A stretch of 64,000 nt of DNA from Gnetum montanum (taxonomy: Eukaryota; Streptophyta; Gnetopsida; Gnetales; Gnetaceae), in the NCBI GenBank assembly GCA_015680685.1, contig MNCI01007828.1, forward strand, positions 102,021 to 166,020. Reading direction: 5' to 3'. The notes under the pieces were generated by a model. That model searched no databases and had not been told where the DNA came from. It saw only the letters and a list, made by a program, of their open reading frames with translations. Position numbers and translations under genes: made by a program. Of this stretch, positions 25,362 to 35,173 are shown piece after piece. Each line of letters begins with the position of its first letter. Position 1 is the stretch's first letter.

Positions 25362-28300
25362 ATGAATCTTATTACCACAGTAGTTCCCACCTCAAACCTA
25401 GAGGTGCACTATTCTATTCAAAGCACGATAGGTCCCAAGTGACCGCCTAGCTCAATGCTAATACAGCGATAGTCCCTTAGGTTGCAACACATATCACCTG
25501 TGCATTTGGCATAAGATGCAGAGCAATACAACTTCCTCTATGCAAAAGTCCAAGCGAATCTACCCTTAGACTACTAGGAAATTGAGGATAAACGTTACTT
25601 TGAGTTCCTCCATTGAAACAGGAGGGAATTCATCCCTGCTCCTAACATCACCATCACCCTAACTGAAGTGTATCAATGGATGTTAAACCAGCTAATGGAA
25701 GTGAGAAAGTCTAGGAAATGAAAGATAATTTCCCACTACAATGAAGCATTTTAGGATGGGCAGGAAGACTTGGACTACCACTTCAAAGGTGATGGCTAGG
25801 TCTACACCATGGCTACCCCTTTTGCTGCTATCTTCCAAACAAACTCGCTCTTCTCTTCTGCCCCCTTCATTGTTGCCCTGACCCTACCATAGCCAACATC
25901 CTCTTTAGTCATGGGCAGCCATCCCATGTTTTCAACCTACCAACATGCAAGCCCTTCATCTTTGTTTCCAATTATGCTCCCTTCCCAATCTGTTTCAGCA
26001 TCATATCCAACGGCTACGCTGTCATACATGCACACTATGCCTATGTCACAACCGCACATGAGTGTCACTCCTACTCCCTCATCTGCACCTGTCCCATTAC
26101 AGGTAGCAGACCCACTCTCAACCGTGTGGTGGGTGCCAGCCACTTCTCTCCCTACTGCGCAACCCTCTCAGATGTCACATTATGTCCAACCCCAAGCATA
26201 CCAAGTCCCGTAGGTGGTGCAAGCAAACATAGGGTTATGGACCACCCTACCAACTAGGCAAGTAGCTAACCCCACGACACTAGCAATGGTCATTTCCCTA
26301 CTAGCACCACCCACTGGGTGGTGGACTGCCCAGGTAGCACCACTGGTTGGAGTGGCCCCAACAATGACTCCCATGGAACAGGCCACAATAGCATCACCCA
26401 TGGTGGCTGCTCAAGCAGCCCCACAATCATATGCAATGTCCCTGATCTAGATCAAGCCTTCCAGCTCATCCAAACCCTCACTGAAGAGATCAAATGGCTT
26501 AAGGATGCTAGTTTTGAGACCATTCAAGTCATGGACTTCTATCATGATGACCCCATTAGCTCGGTTTTCCCTATGCTTACATTGCCCCCTGGGTTTCCAC
26601 TCCCCCAATTTACAAAATACAATAGGGAGGGTGATCCCAATGAGCATTTGATAACCTTCAGGTCTAAATCATTACTGCTACAACCATGGCCACACACCAT
26701 CATTTGTGTCTTTTCCATGTCTTTGATAGGAAAAGCTTTGGATTGGTACTTCTTGCTCCCACACACCTCCGTCTCCACCCTAAAAGAGTTGCTAAGCCAA
26801 TTTTTGACCCACTTTAAGTACAACCTAAAACTGGAGGTCACGTTGGACCAACTCATGAGTGTTATGTAGGATCCACTAGAGTCTGTGCAAAGATTCATAT
26901 AGTAGTGGAGCACCACCTTAAATGAGATATGAAAATTGATTGTTGAGGCCCACTTGTTGGCCATTTTTAAGGGATTTGTAAATGACTTCATTAAGTCTAA
27001 ACTCTACTACCTAGCACTGTGGTCCCTCAACCAAGCATTTGCACAAACTAAGAGTATTCAGGATGCAACCGAAGGTAGTAGGAACCCTGCCTATGTGACA
27101 TACAAAAACACACACATCAAGAAAGACAAAGAGAAGGGCAAGGCCATAGCAAGAACAGTGGCTACTATGGCTAAAGAAACCAAACCCAACAATAGCAACA
27201 ACAAAAAGGCTACCACAACACCCAACGCTCCTGCTAATGCCACACCTAGCTCCAGTAACACAAGATAGTCCTCAACATCAATACCTATGGCACCAACTCA
27301 GCCGAGGCCCAACTTTGAGCATAAAGATCATTCCAAGTATACCCCCTTACCCATTAAGCCTTCAAAATGTTTGAAGTAACTGTTGGGAGCCAGGTGTATA
27401 CAACATAAACGGATGTCGAAGGAGGCAATCAAACGCCATCGAAGGTACTGTGAAGTTGTGAGGAATCCCTCCTTGGCTACACCCAATGAACCTCTAGTGC
27501 CTAAGAATTTTAGGCTAGAACGTTTCTGTGACTATCACCAACTATGTGATCATGATACATATTATTTCTTAGTGTTAAAAGATGATATTCAACACATGAT
27601 TGATCAGGGAAAGTTGGTCCTGGACGAGAGTAGTCCTATCCACCCCGAAAACCAATCAATGCATCTTTACAAAGACCCCCTAAACACCAACAACGCAGGG
27701 TACACCATCAACATTATTGGCATTGACAGTAATCCAGAACCACCACAACAACCATTCATGGTGTGTGTGCCTCATCGTAATGCAGAAATGCCAACAACAA
27801 CAACAACATCGCAAGCCCCGTTTGTCCTTAAAGTTCCTTGTCAGATATCCACCTCATCATTTGTGCTTAGAGTTTTACCACCACCCGTGCCATCACAATA
27901 GGTACCATTTTTCATTAAGGTTCCAAAAGATCCAAGCTCCTCTACCACCCAAATCTAGGCAACGAAGGCTGCATCCTAGCCTCCTCGTCCAAAGAAGCAC
28001 GAAGAGTGCCTAGTTGACAAGCTGGCTATGGAACGTGCCACACTAGGTCCCCCTAAGCCTGCCCCCTTATCTATGGTACCCATGGCCTCTTCTTCATCAG
28101 CTGCTAACAGCAAAACACAGGTGCAACCATTAACTTCTGGAACCCTAAACCCTGGTGTTCAATCTAAAGCTACCCCTCGTTAAGAAATTCACCTCTTGGG
28201 GCATATGGAAGAAGAGAAGGCTAGAAAACAACAAGATGGTAGGCAAGATTTCCTGAATGCCCTTACATAAGTTAAACAAGCCCTAAAGAAGAAAAACACA

Positions 28301-28957
28301 ATACTAAGCCTATATAACTTAGTAATAACCTCTGCTACCCATCGCAAGGTAATGGTACGCATGTTGTTGTCTATCCCTATTAGCAAAAACCTACTGGCTG
28401 AAGAGAAATCCATTCACACAGTCATGCTTTCCCCCATGATTGAATAACAATAACCCACCTAGCTGACATTTCAGGACAAGTCCTTCAATGGGGCACGTGT
28501 GGTGGTTAAGGGGACCATGCAAATCAACTTTGTGGTAGGGGACTAGTTCCCTACGAGTGCAATCTTCATGGTGGTGGAAGAGATTCATGGGTTCAACCTG
28601 ATCCTAGGGAGATCATGGTTGGCCCAACTAAGGGTTGTTTCCTCACCAATACATCATAAAATCCATTTACCCTACACGGGAGGGAAAGTGGTAATTCACG
28701 GTGATGAAATTGCCTCACAAGCCATTAACAACATGAACATGGATCAAGGTTTAGAGATAGAAATCTCTAAAAATGAAGCCCTCATTCAAACTAAAATACC
28801 ATGCTCGACAAATTAACATGCCAAAACCATCAATTCAAATGAAGAAACCACGTGGGCCGAGTTGCCCTTTCAAACTATAGGCAATGACATAGATGAATAC
28901 CAATGCAAGGCCTCTTGGCCATATGCCTCACCTAACCCACATAGGGTTAGAAAGTAG
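25362..28957 (+). pseudogene. gag-pro: E2 Gag-protease, protease active site deleted
   Basis: Starts with MNLITT, like E1's MNPVTT. Order of parts: an N-terminal segment with LPLDY.EIEDK and EFIPAPNITITLTEVYQW; a Pro/Thr/Ser/Gln-rich linker (25911-26450); a frameshift near 26450; then the conserved Gag core (AFQLIQTLTEEIKWLK, DPNEHLITFRSKSLLLQPWP, IGKALDWY, KSKLYYLALWSLNQAFAQT), a Lys/Thr/Asn-rich stretch and RFCDYHQLCDHD. The last resembles the zinc-binding word of Tat Gag, but the final cysteine is replaced (YYF). Protease follows (FNLILGRSWLA). About 190 bp with the aspartate motif present in E1 are missing at about 28480. From 26450 on, one frame is kept apart from stop codons. Confidence 0.85.
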
Positions 28958-29229
28958 TTGCATGACTGAAACTAGTTGTTACATCACTTTAGTGAATTCA
29001 TATATGTTCGATTGTATGATTTACATTTCGCATTAAATTTCTTGTTCGTAGGACTTACATTTTTACATTTGGCTGGCTGTTTGCATCGTTACATTTTTAC
29101 ATTGATCTTGCTAATTGTATAATTTATATTTTCACATTGAGCTTGCTGATTGCATAATTTACATTTTTACATTAAATTTCTTATTTTCACTATTCACATT
29201 TTGCTATTGCATTACCATTATCACCGATA
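28958..29229 (+). other. E2 spacer after protease
   Basis: T-rich, with repeated ACATTTTTACATT-like words. No gene on the plus strand. It lies between the end of gag-protease and the minisatellite that precedes the 3' end of the antisense gene. Confidence 0.4.
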
Positions 29230-29420
29230 CCTTGCATGGTCCAAAATGGCCTAAAACTAGCAATGACCTGGAATGGCCTTGAACTACCATCGCAGCTTGC
29301 TAAGGCCTAAAACTGGCAACTCCACTTCTCGTAAAACAAAAATAAAAATAAAAAAAAATATCATTAAGTAATGGCCCAAAATGGCCTAAAACTAAAAAAA
29401 GGCCCTCAAGGGGGGGCCCA
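29230..29420 (+). repeat. Minisatellite after protease (E2)
   Basis: About five decayed units of the form ATGGCC-AAAATGGCCTTAAACTAGCA, some 25-45 bp each. The equivalent E1 block at 46320-46640 is longer. It lies where the sense gag-protease and the antisense gene would converge. Confidence 0.65.
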
Positions 29421-29609
29421 AACACATTAAAATAAATAAATAAATAATAGATTAACTGAAAAAAATATAATAATATTTTCACACTATGCTTTTCATTCAA
29501 TTTCAGACATACAATAATGATCACAAAACATTAAATTTCTGCCACACTACAAATCTTCTTCAGCATCATCATTTGCTATTCCACTAGGTCATGCCTCTCC
29601 ATTTGGATC

Positions 29610-29696
29610 CTACACAAGATAGAAAAATAGAATAATAAATCAAATTACTACCAAGCTTTTACAAAGTAAATTGTGACACAATAAATAGTGACTAAC
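29610..29696 (-). other. Intron 7 of E2 antisense gene (87 bp)
   Basis: GTTAGT donor, T-rich body and TTGTGTAG acceptor on the minus strand. The E1 counterpart 46853-46939 is also 87 bp, with a TTATGCAG acceptor. The following exon reads DPNGEA here and DPNEDVGPSG in E1. Confidence 0.65.
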
Positions 29697-30517
29697 TTGA
29701 GATGGCCCCACGTTCATTTCGGAGGGTATCCTATCCATGCCAGCTGCTAGACGTCGTAGGATCTCCTCCTCAGTCAGGTTGGCCCAATTCTCCACTCCCA
29801 AATCAATGCTTGCCACAAATTTTTCTTTCTCCAAAGCTATTCATCTGGGTGGCCCCAGAGAAAAGGTGATGGTGGTGGTCTCCCCAGAAGATAAGGTCAT
29901 TTCCATTTCAGGAGACTCACTGACCACCACCTATTTCATGAACTTTTCCTAGGCCCCTGAAGTGCCAATGACATCGAGAAATAGCTTATGGGTATGCAAC
30001 TCAGTGGAAGCATCCTGATATTGCTTATGATATGTGGCATGTTCTCTTTTATATGTATGCTTATGGTTCTTTTGGGCCTACCACCATTCGTACACCTTTG
30101 TGCTATAATCCTTCCAATCTTGGTTCTTTTGGGCCAAAAGGTCCATCTGCATGCATTGTTCTATGATCTCACATGTGGCCTCGTTCTTACTCCATACAAC
30201 TATCCAATATCTTCCATAGTCAATAATGGCCAAATGCCAACTTCCATCGTGAGTGTCATAGGCCAAAAAAAACTCATTTCTGGACTGAAGGTCCTCAAAC
30301 TCAATGGCTTGGATGGCCTTCTCTTTCTCGAGTTTCTACACCCTCTTCTAGAGATACTCATTGACACGCCTACACTCCCACAAAGAGCATGCCGAGTACA
30401 ATGCACATTTACTCGTTTCCTCATATATGTGACGAGGAACCTCAACTACCTTTGGAGGAAGTTTAGGCACTGCGTCAACTTTGACCACTTGATGGGGGTT
30501 CCACTTGAGATGAGAAG

Positions 30518-30606
30518 CTGTCGATCACATGTGGGTAGGCGTTAGTCATAGTGCCATAGCAAAAATGCAACAACTTAGAGAGCCTAATGTAGTAATTTTG
30601 ACATGC
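30518..30606 (-). other. Intron 6 of E2 antisense gene (89 bp)
   Basis: Phase 1. The donor is GCATGT here but GTGTGT in E1 (47748-47836, also 89 bp). The acceptor is CGACAG here and TAACAG in E1. Splicing joins IDPEIG to ASHLKWN. Confidence 0.6.
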
Positions 30607-30747
30607 CTATCTCAGGATCAATCTGCCTTAGGTGATCAATCATATCATCAACCACCCCCTCCATAAAGGTAAATTTATTGGGGGTCTCGGTCCATGGTCA
30701 TAGGCGGATCATGGAAGAAGATTCGGGGGCATTAATAGTGGTGTCTG

Positions 30748-30831
30748 CTACACAATAAAACATGTTAGCAATGATGGAGAGGATAGCAACGAAGCTGATG
30801 AACAACATAAAAAATAGTGTAAAGCTCCTAC
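30748..30831 (-). other. Intron 5, or in-frame hydrophobic segment, of E2 antisense gene
   Basis: GTAGGAGC donor and TTGTGTAG acceptor, phase 1, 84 bp; the E1 equivalent 47978-48058 is 81 bp. Both lengths are multiples of three and neither contains a stop. Left unspliced, both encode a hydrophobic stretch (FTLFFMLFISFVAILS here), so a membrane segment is a real alternative. Confidence 0.5.
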
Positions 30832-31111
30832 CCAGTAAACCCTCAAGGGTGATAGCAGGGGGATCGTCCATCGAGACACTGTCAAGCAAGAGATCAAACT
30901 CACCAGTATCAAATTGAATCTCTTTCCCCTCTAACTAACTCAGTAGCGTAGCAGCATCTTCAACTGACATATGCCCATTAGGTACTAGGGCACACTCCAC
31001 GAAGGGGTCATCAATAGTAGGGGCCTCATCCTCTATGAAGAGGACCTCCTCCTCTATCGTTGGGGCCTCTTCTTCCTCTACAACAAGTTCCCTTGCTTCA
31101 GGGACCAAAAC

Positions 31112-31145
31112 CTCTTCTTCTTCTTCTTCTTCTTCTTCTTCTTCT
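31112..31145. repeat. CTT microsatellite (poly-Glu in antisense exon 5)
   Basis: A run of CTT triplets on the plus strand. On the minus strand, in the spliced frame, it encodes a glutamate run that leads into VLVPEAREL and a further acidic stretch. Confidence 0.85.
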
Positions 31146-31257
31146 AATAAACATGTTCAAAATAAGTAGGATACTTCAACACAAAATGGGAGCTACACTG
31201 TGCTACGCTACATGGCATAGCAGGTGATACACTAATTAGACAATTAAGCACACTTAC
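31144..31257 (-). other. Intron 4 of E2 antisense gene (114 bp)
   Basis: Strong GTAAGT donor and TTTATTAG acceptor. Phase 1 places the downstream GAA run in the glutamate frame. The intron contains a GCTATGCCATGTAGCGTAGC palindrome. The E1 donor (GTGAGT) survives next to the N gap in an inverted piece. Confidence 0.7.
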
Positions 31258-32301
31258 CAACTGTGGGTTACACCTTGCAAACCTTGATTCATAAGTTCCT
31301 CCCTCTTTCTTTAGTAGTACGGGGAGGTTGCTCCACTAGACAAGACTTTTTCCATTGTAGCCTAGTTTTCACTATCTTAATGATGAGACATTCCCCCCTT
31401 AACACATTACCTATGTTAATGGGAGGTGCTTCTCCAATGTTTTCCTGTCACGAAAGGGTCCTGCTACCTGATCTCTCGTAGTTATTGAAATTGATTCGCC
31501 AATAGCTTCTGGGGGGTCTTGGGATTGGGTGGTGCAAAAAACTTGGTAAATCCATGGCTTGGATATCTAGTTATGATCCTACTATACCTAGGTGCCACTT
31601 TCATGAACCACCAGGAATTCTGTGAACTATCGTAGGCAAGCTATGAAGAAGGCATAGTGAATGTTGAAATGTGTGTCAAGCTTCTCACAAAGCTTAACCA
31701 CTTCAACACACAAGCCTTCAAAAAGGTACTTGGCCCAGTTATAATGGGTCCCTTCCTCCATGACCTCTTGCATGACCCAAGCCTACTCTACTCCAAGGAT
31801 CTTCCCTTGGGAGAGTAGCTTTGGAAAAGCACAAGCCCGGAAGACAAGATAAACCGTTTGGGCCCTCGCTAGCTTGACCTTATGGATGTAAATCCCCTTT
31901 CAGTCTTTACTTATCCCTAGCCATTCCTCTATGTCCCCCTGATGGTTGGCATCCTTGCTAGTCTTTTCTCCTACAAGGAGACCATTAGAGGGAATGCCAA
32001 AAAGATCTGCAAAAAGTTTGTCGTTGATTTCGAACTCCACCTACAGATTGTGAACTCGTGTGTGGAAGCAGTCAGCCTTTTCAGAAAAAGAATCAGCTAT
32101 GAAAAGCATCTCTGTAGCTAGGACACTTGGATTTACTACTAGGAATAAATCCATGAGCCCAACCTCTTGAATGTTGTGAACAAGGATGGCTGGGGCCCCA
32201 TTGCAAAGCCAACGCTGAGTCTCCTCCACCTCCCCGTACTTGGAGGTTGGTTTCATCGCATCCAAAGGTAATCACTGTAACCTCTTGGGATTTTCTTATT
32301 G

Positions 32302-32393
32302 CTACAATGATCAAAAACAAAATTAGCATAAGAAAAAGTCAAGGAAACATCAATCACTTGAACTCACTCAAAAAAATGCATAACTTAACCTAC
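32302..32393 (-). other. Intron 3 of E2 antisense gene (92 bp)
   Basis: GTAGGT donor, T-rich tract and CATTGTAG acceptor, phase 1. E1 has GTGGGT...TTAGAG at 49285-49366 (82 bp), also phase 1. Splicing joins PPFPTPF to EVTVITFGCDET in the same frame in both copies. Confidence 0.75.
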
Positions 32394-32668
32394 CAACTTT
32401 GAATGGTGTAGGAAATGGTGGAATTTCCACCAAAACGTCTTCTACAGTAAGCAATTGGTGATTGTCCCATTCCCTATCCAACCAGCCAAGTTCCTTACAC
32501 TTCAAATATAACTTGGCATACTTGGTTGGGTAGGATCTAAAATCAAGCCCAAGTTGTTCTATGACATCGACACACACGTTCCCAGTAGAGGAGAACTCTT
32601 GCAAAGCTATTTAGGCCAACGCCAATGTATCCGTGTTATTGTGAAGACCATCCCTATCAATCACAAAC

Positions 32669-32753
32669 CTAGTAACATGCAAAATGCAATAATAATTTTT
32701 GACCATGCAAAAGAAACAATACAACATGCTTAAAATGCCTTCATAGGACTCAC
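32669..32753 (-). other. Intron 2 of E2 antisense gene (85 bp)
   Basis: GTGAGT donor and TTACTAG acceptor, phase 2. Removal joins GTIYYASG to FVIDRDGLHN in frame. E1 shows the same alignment, but its donor and acceptor bases have mutated (TTGAGT and CCAA). Confidence 0.7.
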
Positions 32754-33329
32754 CCACTAGCATAATAAATGGTCCCAAGTGGGTTCTAGAAGCAGGTGCC
32801 CATGTGACGGGCAAAAAACAACATGTTGTATTTGTGGTAGCATTTGAATTTGGGCATGTTCCAAATCCAACTCAAGCATCTTAGGCTCCTCATGCACTGA
32901 CTTGAGCCTTCTACCCCTTCGCCCTCAATCAACTTGTCAACCATGAACTTCAAGATGCCCTAGTTTGCCCTAGGAAACAACATTTCAACAAGCATGATGG
33001 CTATTTTAGTCAACAATTGTGACCACACTATCATACTAAAGTGGCAAAGGAGGAACTCTAAGAACTCCCAAGCACCCTCCTAGAACTAGATTGCCTGATG
33101 CACCACCTGTGCATGGGGAGGAGGGATGTTGGCCATGAGATCACTCAAGCAGCACTGGACGCTTACCACTTCTAGCACAATTAGGAAAGGTTTCCACATG
33201 ACCTTACATGACAAACCACCAAAAATTAGAACTGAGTTCAAGTGATGATTACTGATGTAGCGTAGCATGACCCTCCATTTACAAATTTTCCCTCAGGCAT
33301 GAAACGATAAGTCCCTAGAACAATAAAAC

Positions 33330-34268
33330 AGAACCGAGTGTTGTATATAGCATAGCAGGGTGTTACACATAGCATAGCATGGTAGGAACACCCTGCACAG
33401 CGTAGTGGCTACGCCCTACATAATGTAGTGTGGCAGACATGTCCTGTATGGCATAGCATAGTAGCCATACTTTTCATAACAGTAATGGTTGTTACGCACA
33501 GCATAGCAGGACAATCGCACACCATGCAACGTAGCAAAGTGGCAAGTATGATAGATGCAACAATATGACAAATGTAACAATATAAAAAGTACAACAAGCA
33601 CAACATGTAACTAGCATGGCAATGTGATGAGAAAAACACTGTAGAAATGTAGTAGCATAGCAAATTTAGTGGCATAGTAGTGTAGCAAATTTAGTAGTGT
33701 AACAACATAGCAAATCTAATAGCATAGCAATGTTGCAAGTCTAATGGCATAGCAGCATGACATGCCTATCAGCATGGCAGCATAACAGGCCTACCAACAT
33801 AGTAGTGTAGCATAACAAGAACTAAAATGTAATAGTCTAATAGTCACAATGTCTAGAACAACGTGGCCTTAGAAAGATACTCACAGCGTTCCCATTGCCC
33901 TGACCCTGCCTCACTGGTGAAAGGTGGCAAAATGAAATGCAAACCAAAAGAAAAATTCCCACTACATATGCTACGCTATGCTAGACACATGCTATACTGG
34001 TGAGCCAAAACCTCCCCCATAGGTGCTACGCTATGCTGAGCAAGCATCACACCTCCTAGAACTACCGAAACCCCCCTTGCAATGCTACATTGGCCATCAA
34101 TAATGGTGGTTGGAACAGTGTCATGCACTAGCCATAGTGTAGCAACCGCCACAGCTACGACGGCTAAGGAAATAGCAACAATTATAGGGCTGCAATATTG
34201 GCAATCATAACAACAATAGTCCCACTCAATAAATTACATAAAGCAAAAGAGGGTAGCATAACACTTAC
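33330..34268 (-). other. Long first intron of E2 antisense gene, rich in TAGC words
   Basis: The donor GTAAGTG is at 34268 on the minus strand; E1 has GTAAGTT at 51034. The acceptor is not resolved, so the lower limit is approximate. The body is dominated by degenerate TAGCATAGC/GTAGCATAACA words that produce spurious short frames. Confidence 0.5.
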
Positions 34269-34518
34269 TAGGTGGATGGACCCTCCAACCTTTCCTCAAT
34301 GCGCACCCTGGAGAGGTGTCCCAGGATGTGCGTCACTTTGTCCACCTTGGCAAGCCCCTGATCCCTGTGTTCACTTTTGCATGCCATTACCTTACTCACA
34401 AATTGACTATATCAACTACTATGCTACACCTGTTACGCTCTCTCTCAGCTTGACCACACTATGCTCTGAGTATTGGCTCTTATAATGAAAATGACAAGTT
34501 TAACAAGGGGTAATCCCC

Positions 34519-34526
34519 TATTTATA
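34519..34526 (-). promoter_or_regulatory. TATA box of E2 antisense gene
   Basis: The minus strand reads GGCTATAAATAGGGGATTACC. The same GCTATAAATAGGGGATTACC is found at 51271-51278 (minus) in E1, about 130 bp before the first conserved ATG in each copy. It would start transcription towards decreasing coordinates, independently of the LTR. Confidence 0.65.
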
Positions 34527-34684
34527 GCCAACATGGTAAAAAAAATGTCACTTTTATGTCCCAAACAATGCAAAACACCCTTGTAGCATAGCACTATTGT
34601 AGCGTAGCCTGTCCCTGCTACAGTGTAACACTCAGCTGCAGTGCAACAAGCGGGTCCACCGAAATTTTCAATTCATATTTAGAA

Positions 34685-35075
34685 ACTTTGCATAGTAACG
34701 GTCTACCAAGACCTTAAACTAGCAATTTTAACTTATATTTTTGCATGGTTATGGTCCACCAAGACCTTAAACTAGAAACTTTAACTTATAATGTAGCCCA
34801 ATTATGGTCCTCCATGACCTTAAACTAGCAATTTTAGCATTCATTTTACATTTTAGACCTAGTGAAGGTCCGTTATGACCTTAAACTGGCAACTTTAACT
34901 CACAAAGTTACATGGTTATGGTCATCCATGACCTTAAACAGGTAATTTTAGCATCCACTTTACATTTTTTTTAAAATTCAGTGATGGTCTACCAAACCTT
35001 AAACTGGAAAATTCAATTTACAAACTTTGCATAGTAGCGGTCCGCTAAGACCTTAAACTAGCACTTATCTTATGT
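34685..35075 (+). repeat. Minisatellite before pol (E2)
   Basis: About seven units of some 48-68 bp, each containing GGTC-NNNN-A/TGACCTTAAACTAG/GGCA. GGTC and GACC can pair as a small stem. The equivalent E1 block is 51460-51720. Confidence 0.8.
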
Positions 35076-35173
35076 TGCATCATTGCTTTACATATATTCA
35101 TTACATGTTGTTGCTTCAAATAGGTATCACTTGACTTGGTCTATTTGCTTATTGTGGTAGGTTCAATTGAAAA

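Larger units (their letters stand above)
29547..34387 (-). pseudogene. Antisense intron-bearing gene inside E2, unknown function
   Basis: Lies on the strand opposite to gag-pol, between protease and RT. Exons proposed from comparison with E1: 34269-34387 (MACKSEHRDQGLAKV), about 33260-32754, 32668-32394, 32301-31258, 31143-30832, 30747-30607, 30517-29697 and 29609-29547. The introns are about 84-114 bp except the first (about 1 kb). Landmarks are ANIPPPHAQV, EIPPFPTPF, VTVITFGCDETNL, LMDLFLVVNPS, a poly-Glu run, FMEGVVDDMIDHLR, a coiled-coil-like KLEKEKAIQA segment and DYGRYW. The predicted protein is over 1000 residues. The copy has stops (for instance in exon 2) and a 5-bp loss at the start of exon 4. 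The family is not recognised, and it may be a captured host gene or an element-specific accessory gene. Confidence 0.7.

Noticed and set aside
25937-26401. Minus-strand frames opposite gag
   Set aside because: Shadow of the Pro/Thr-rich Gag linker; not kept in E1.
33409-33675. Cys/Tyr/Leu-rich minus-strand frames
   Set aside because: They are translations of TAGCATAGC-type repeats in the first intron of the antisense gene, with no conserved protein.
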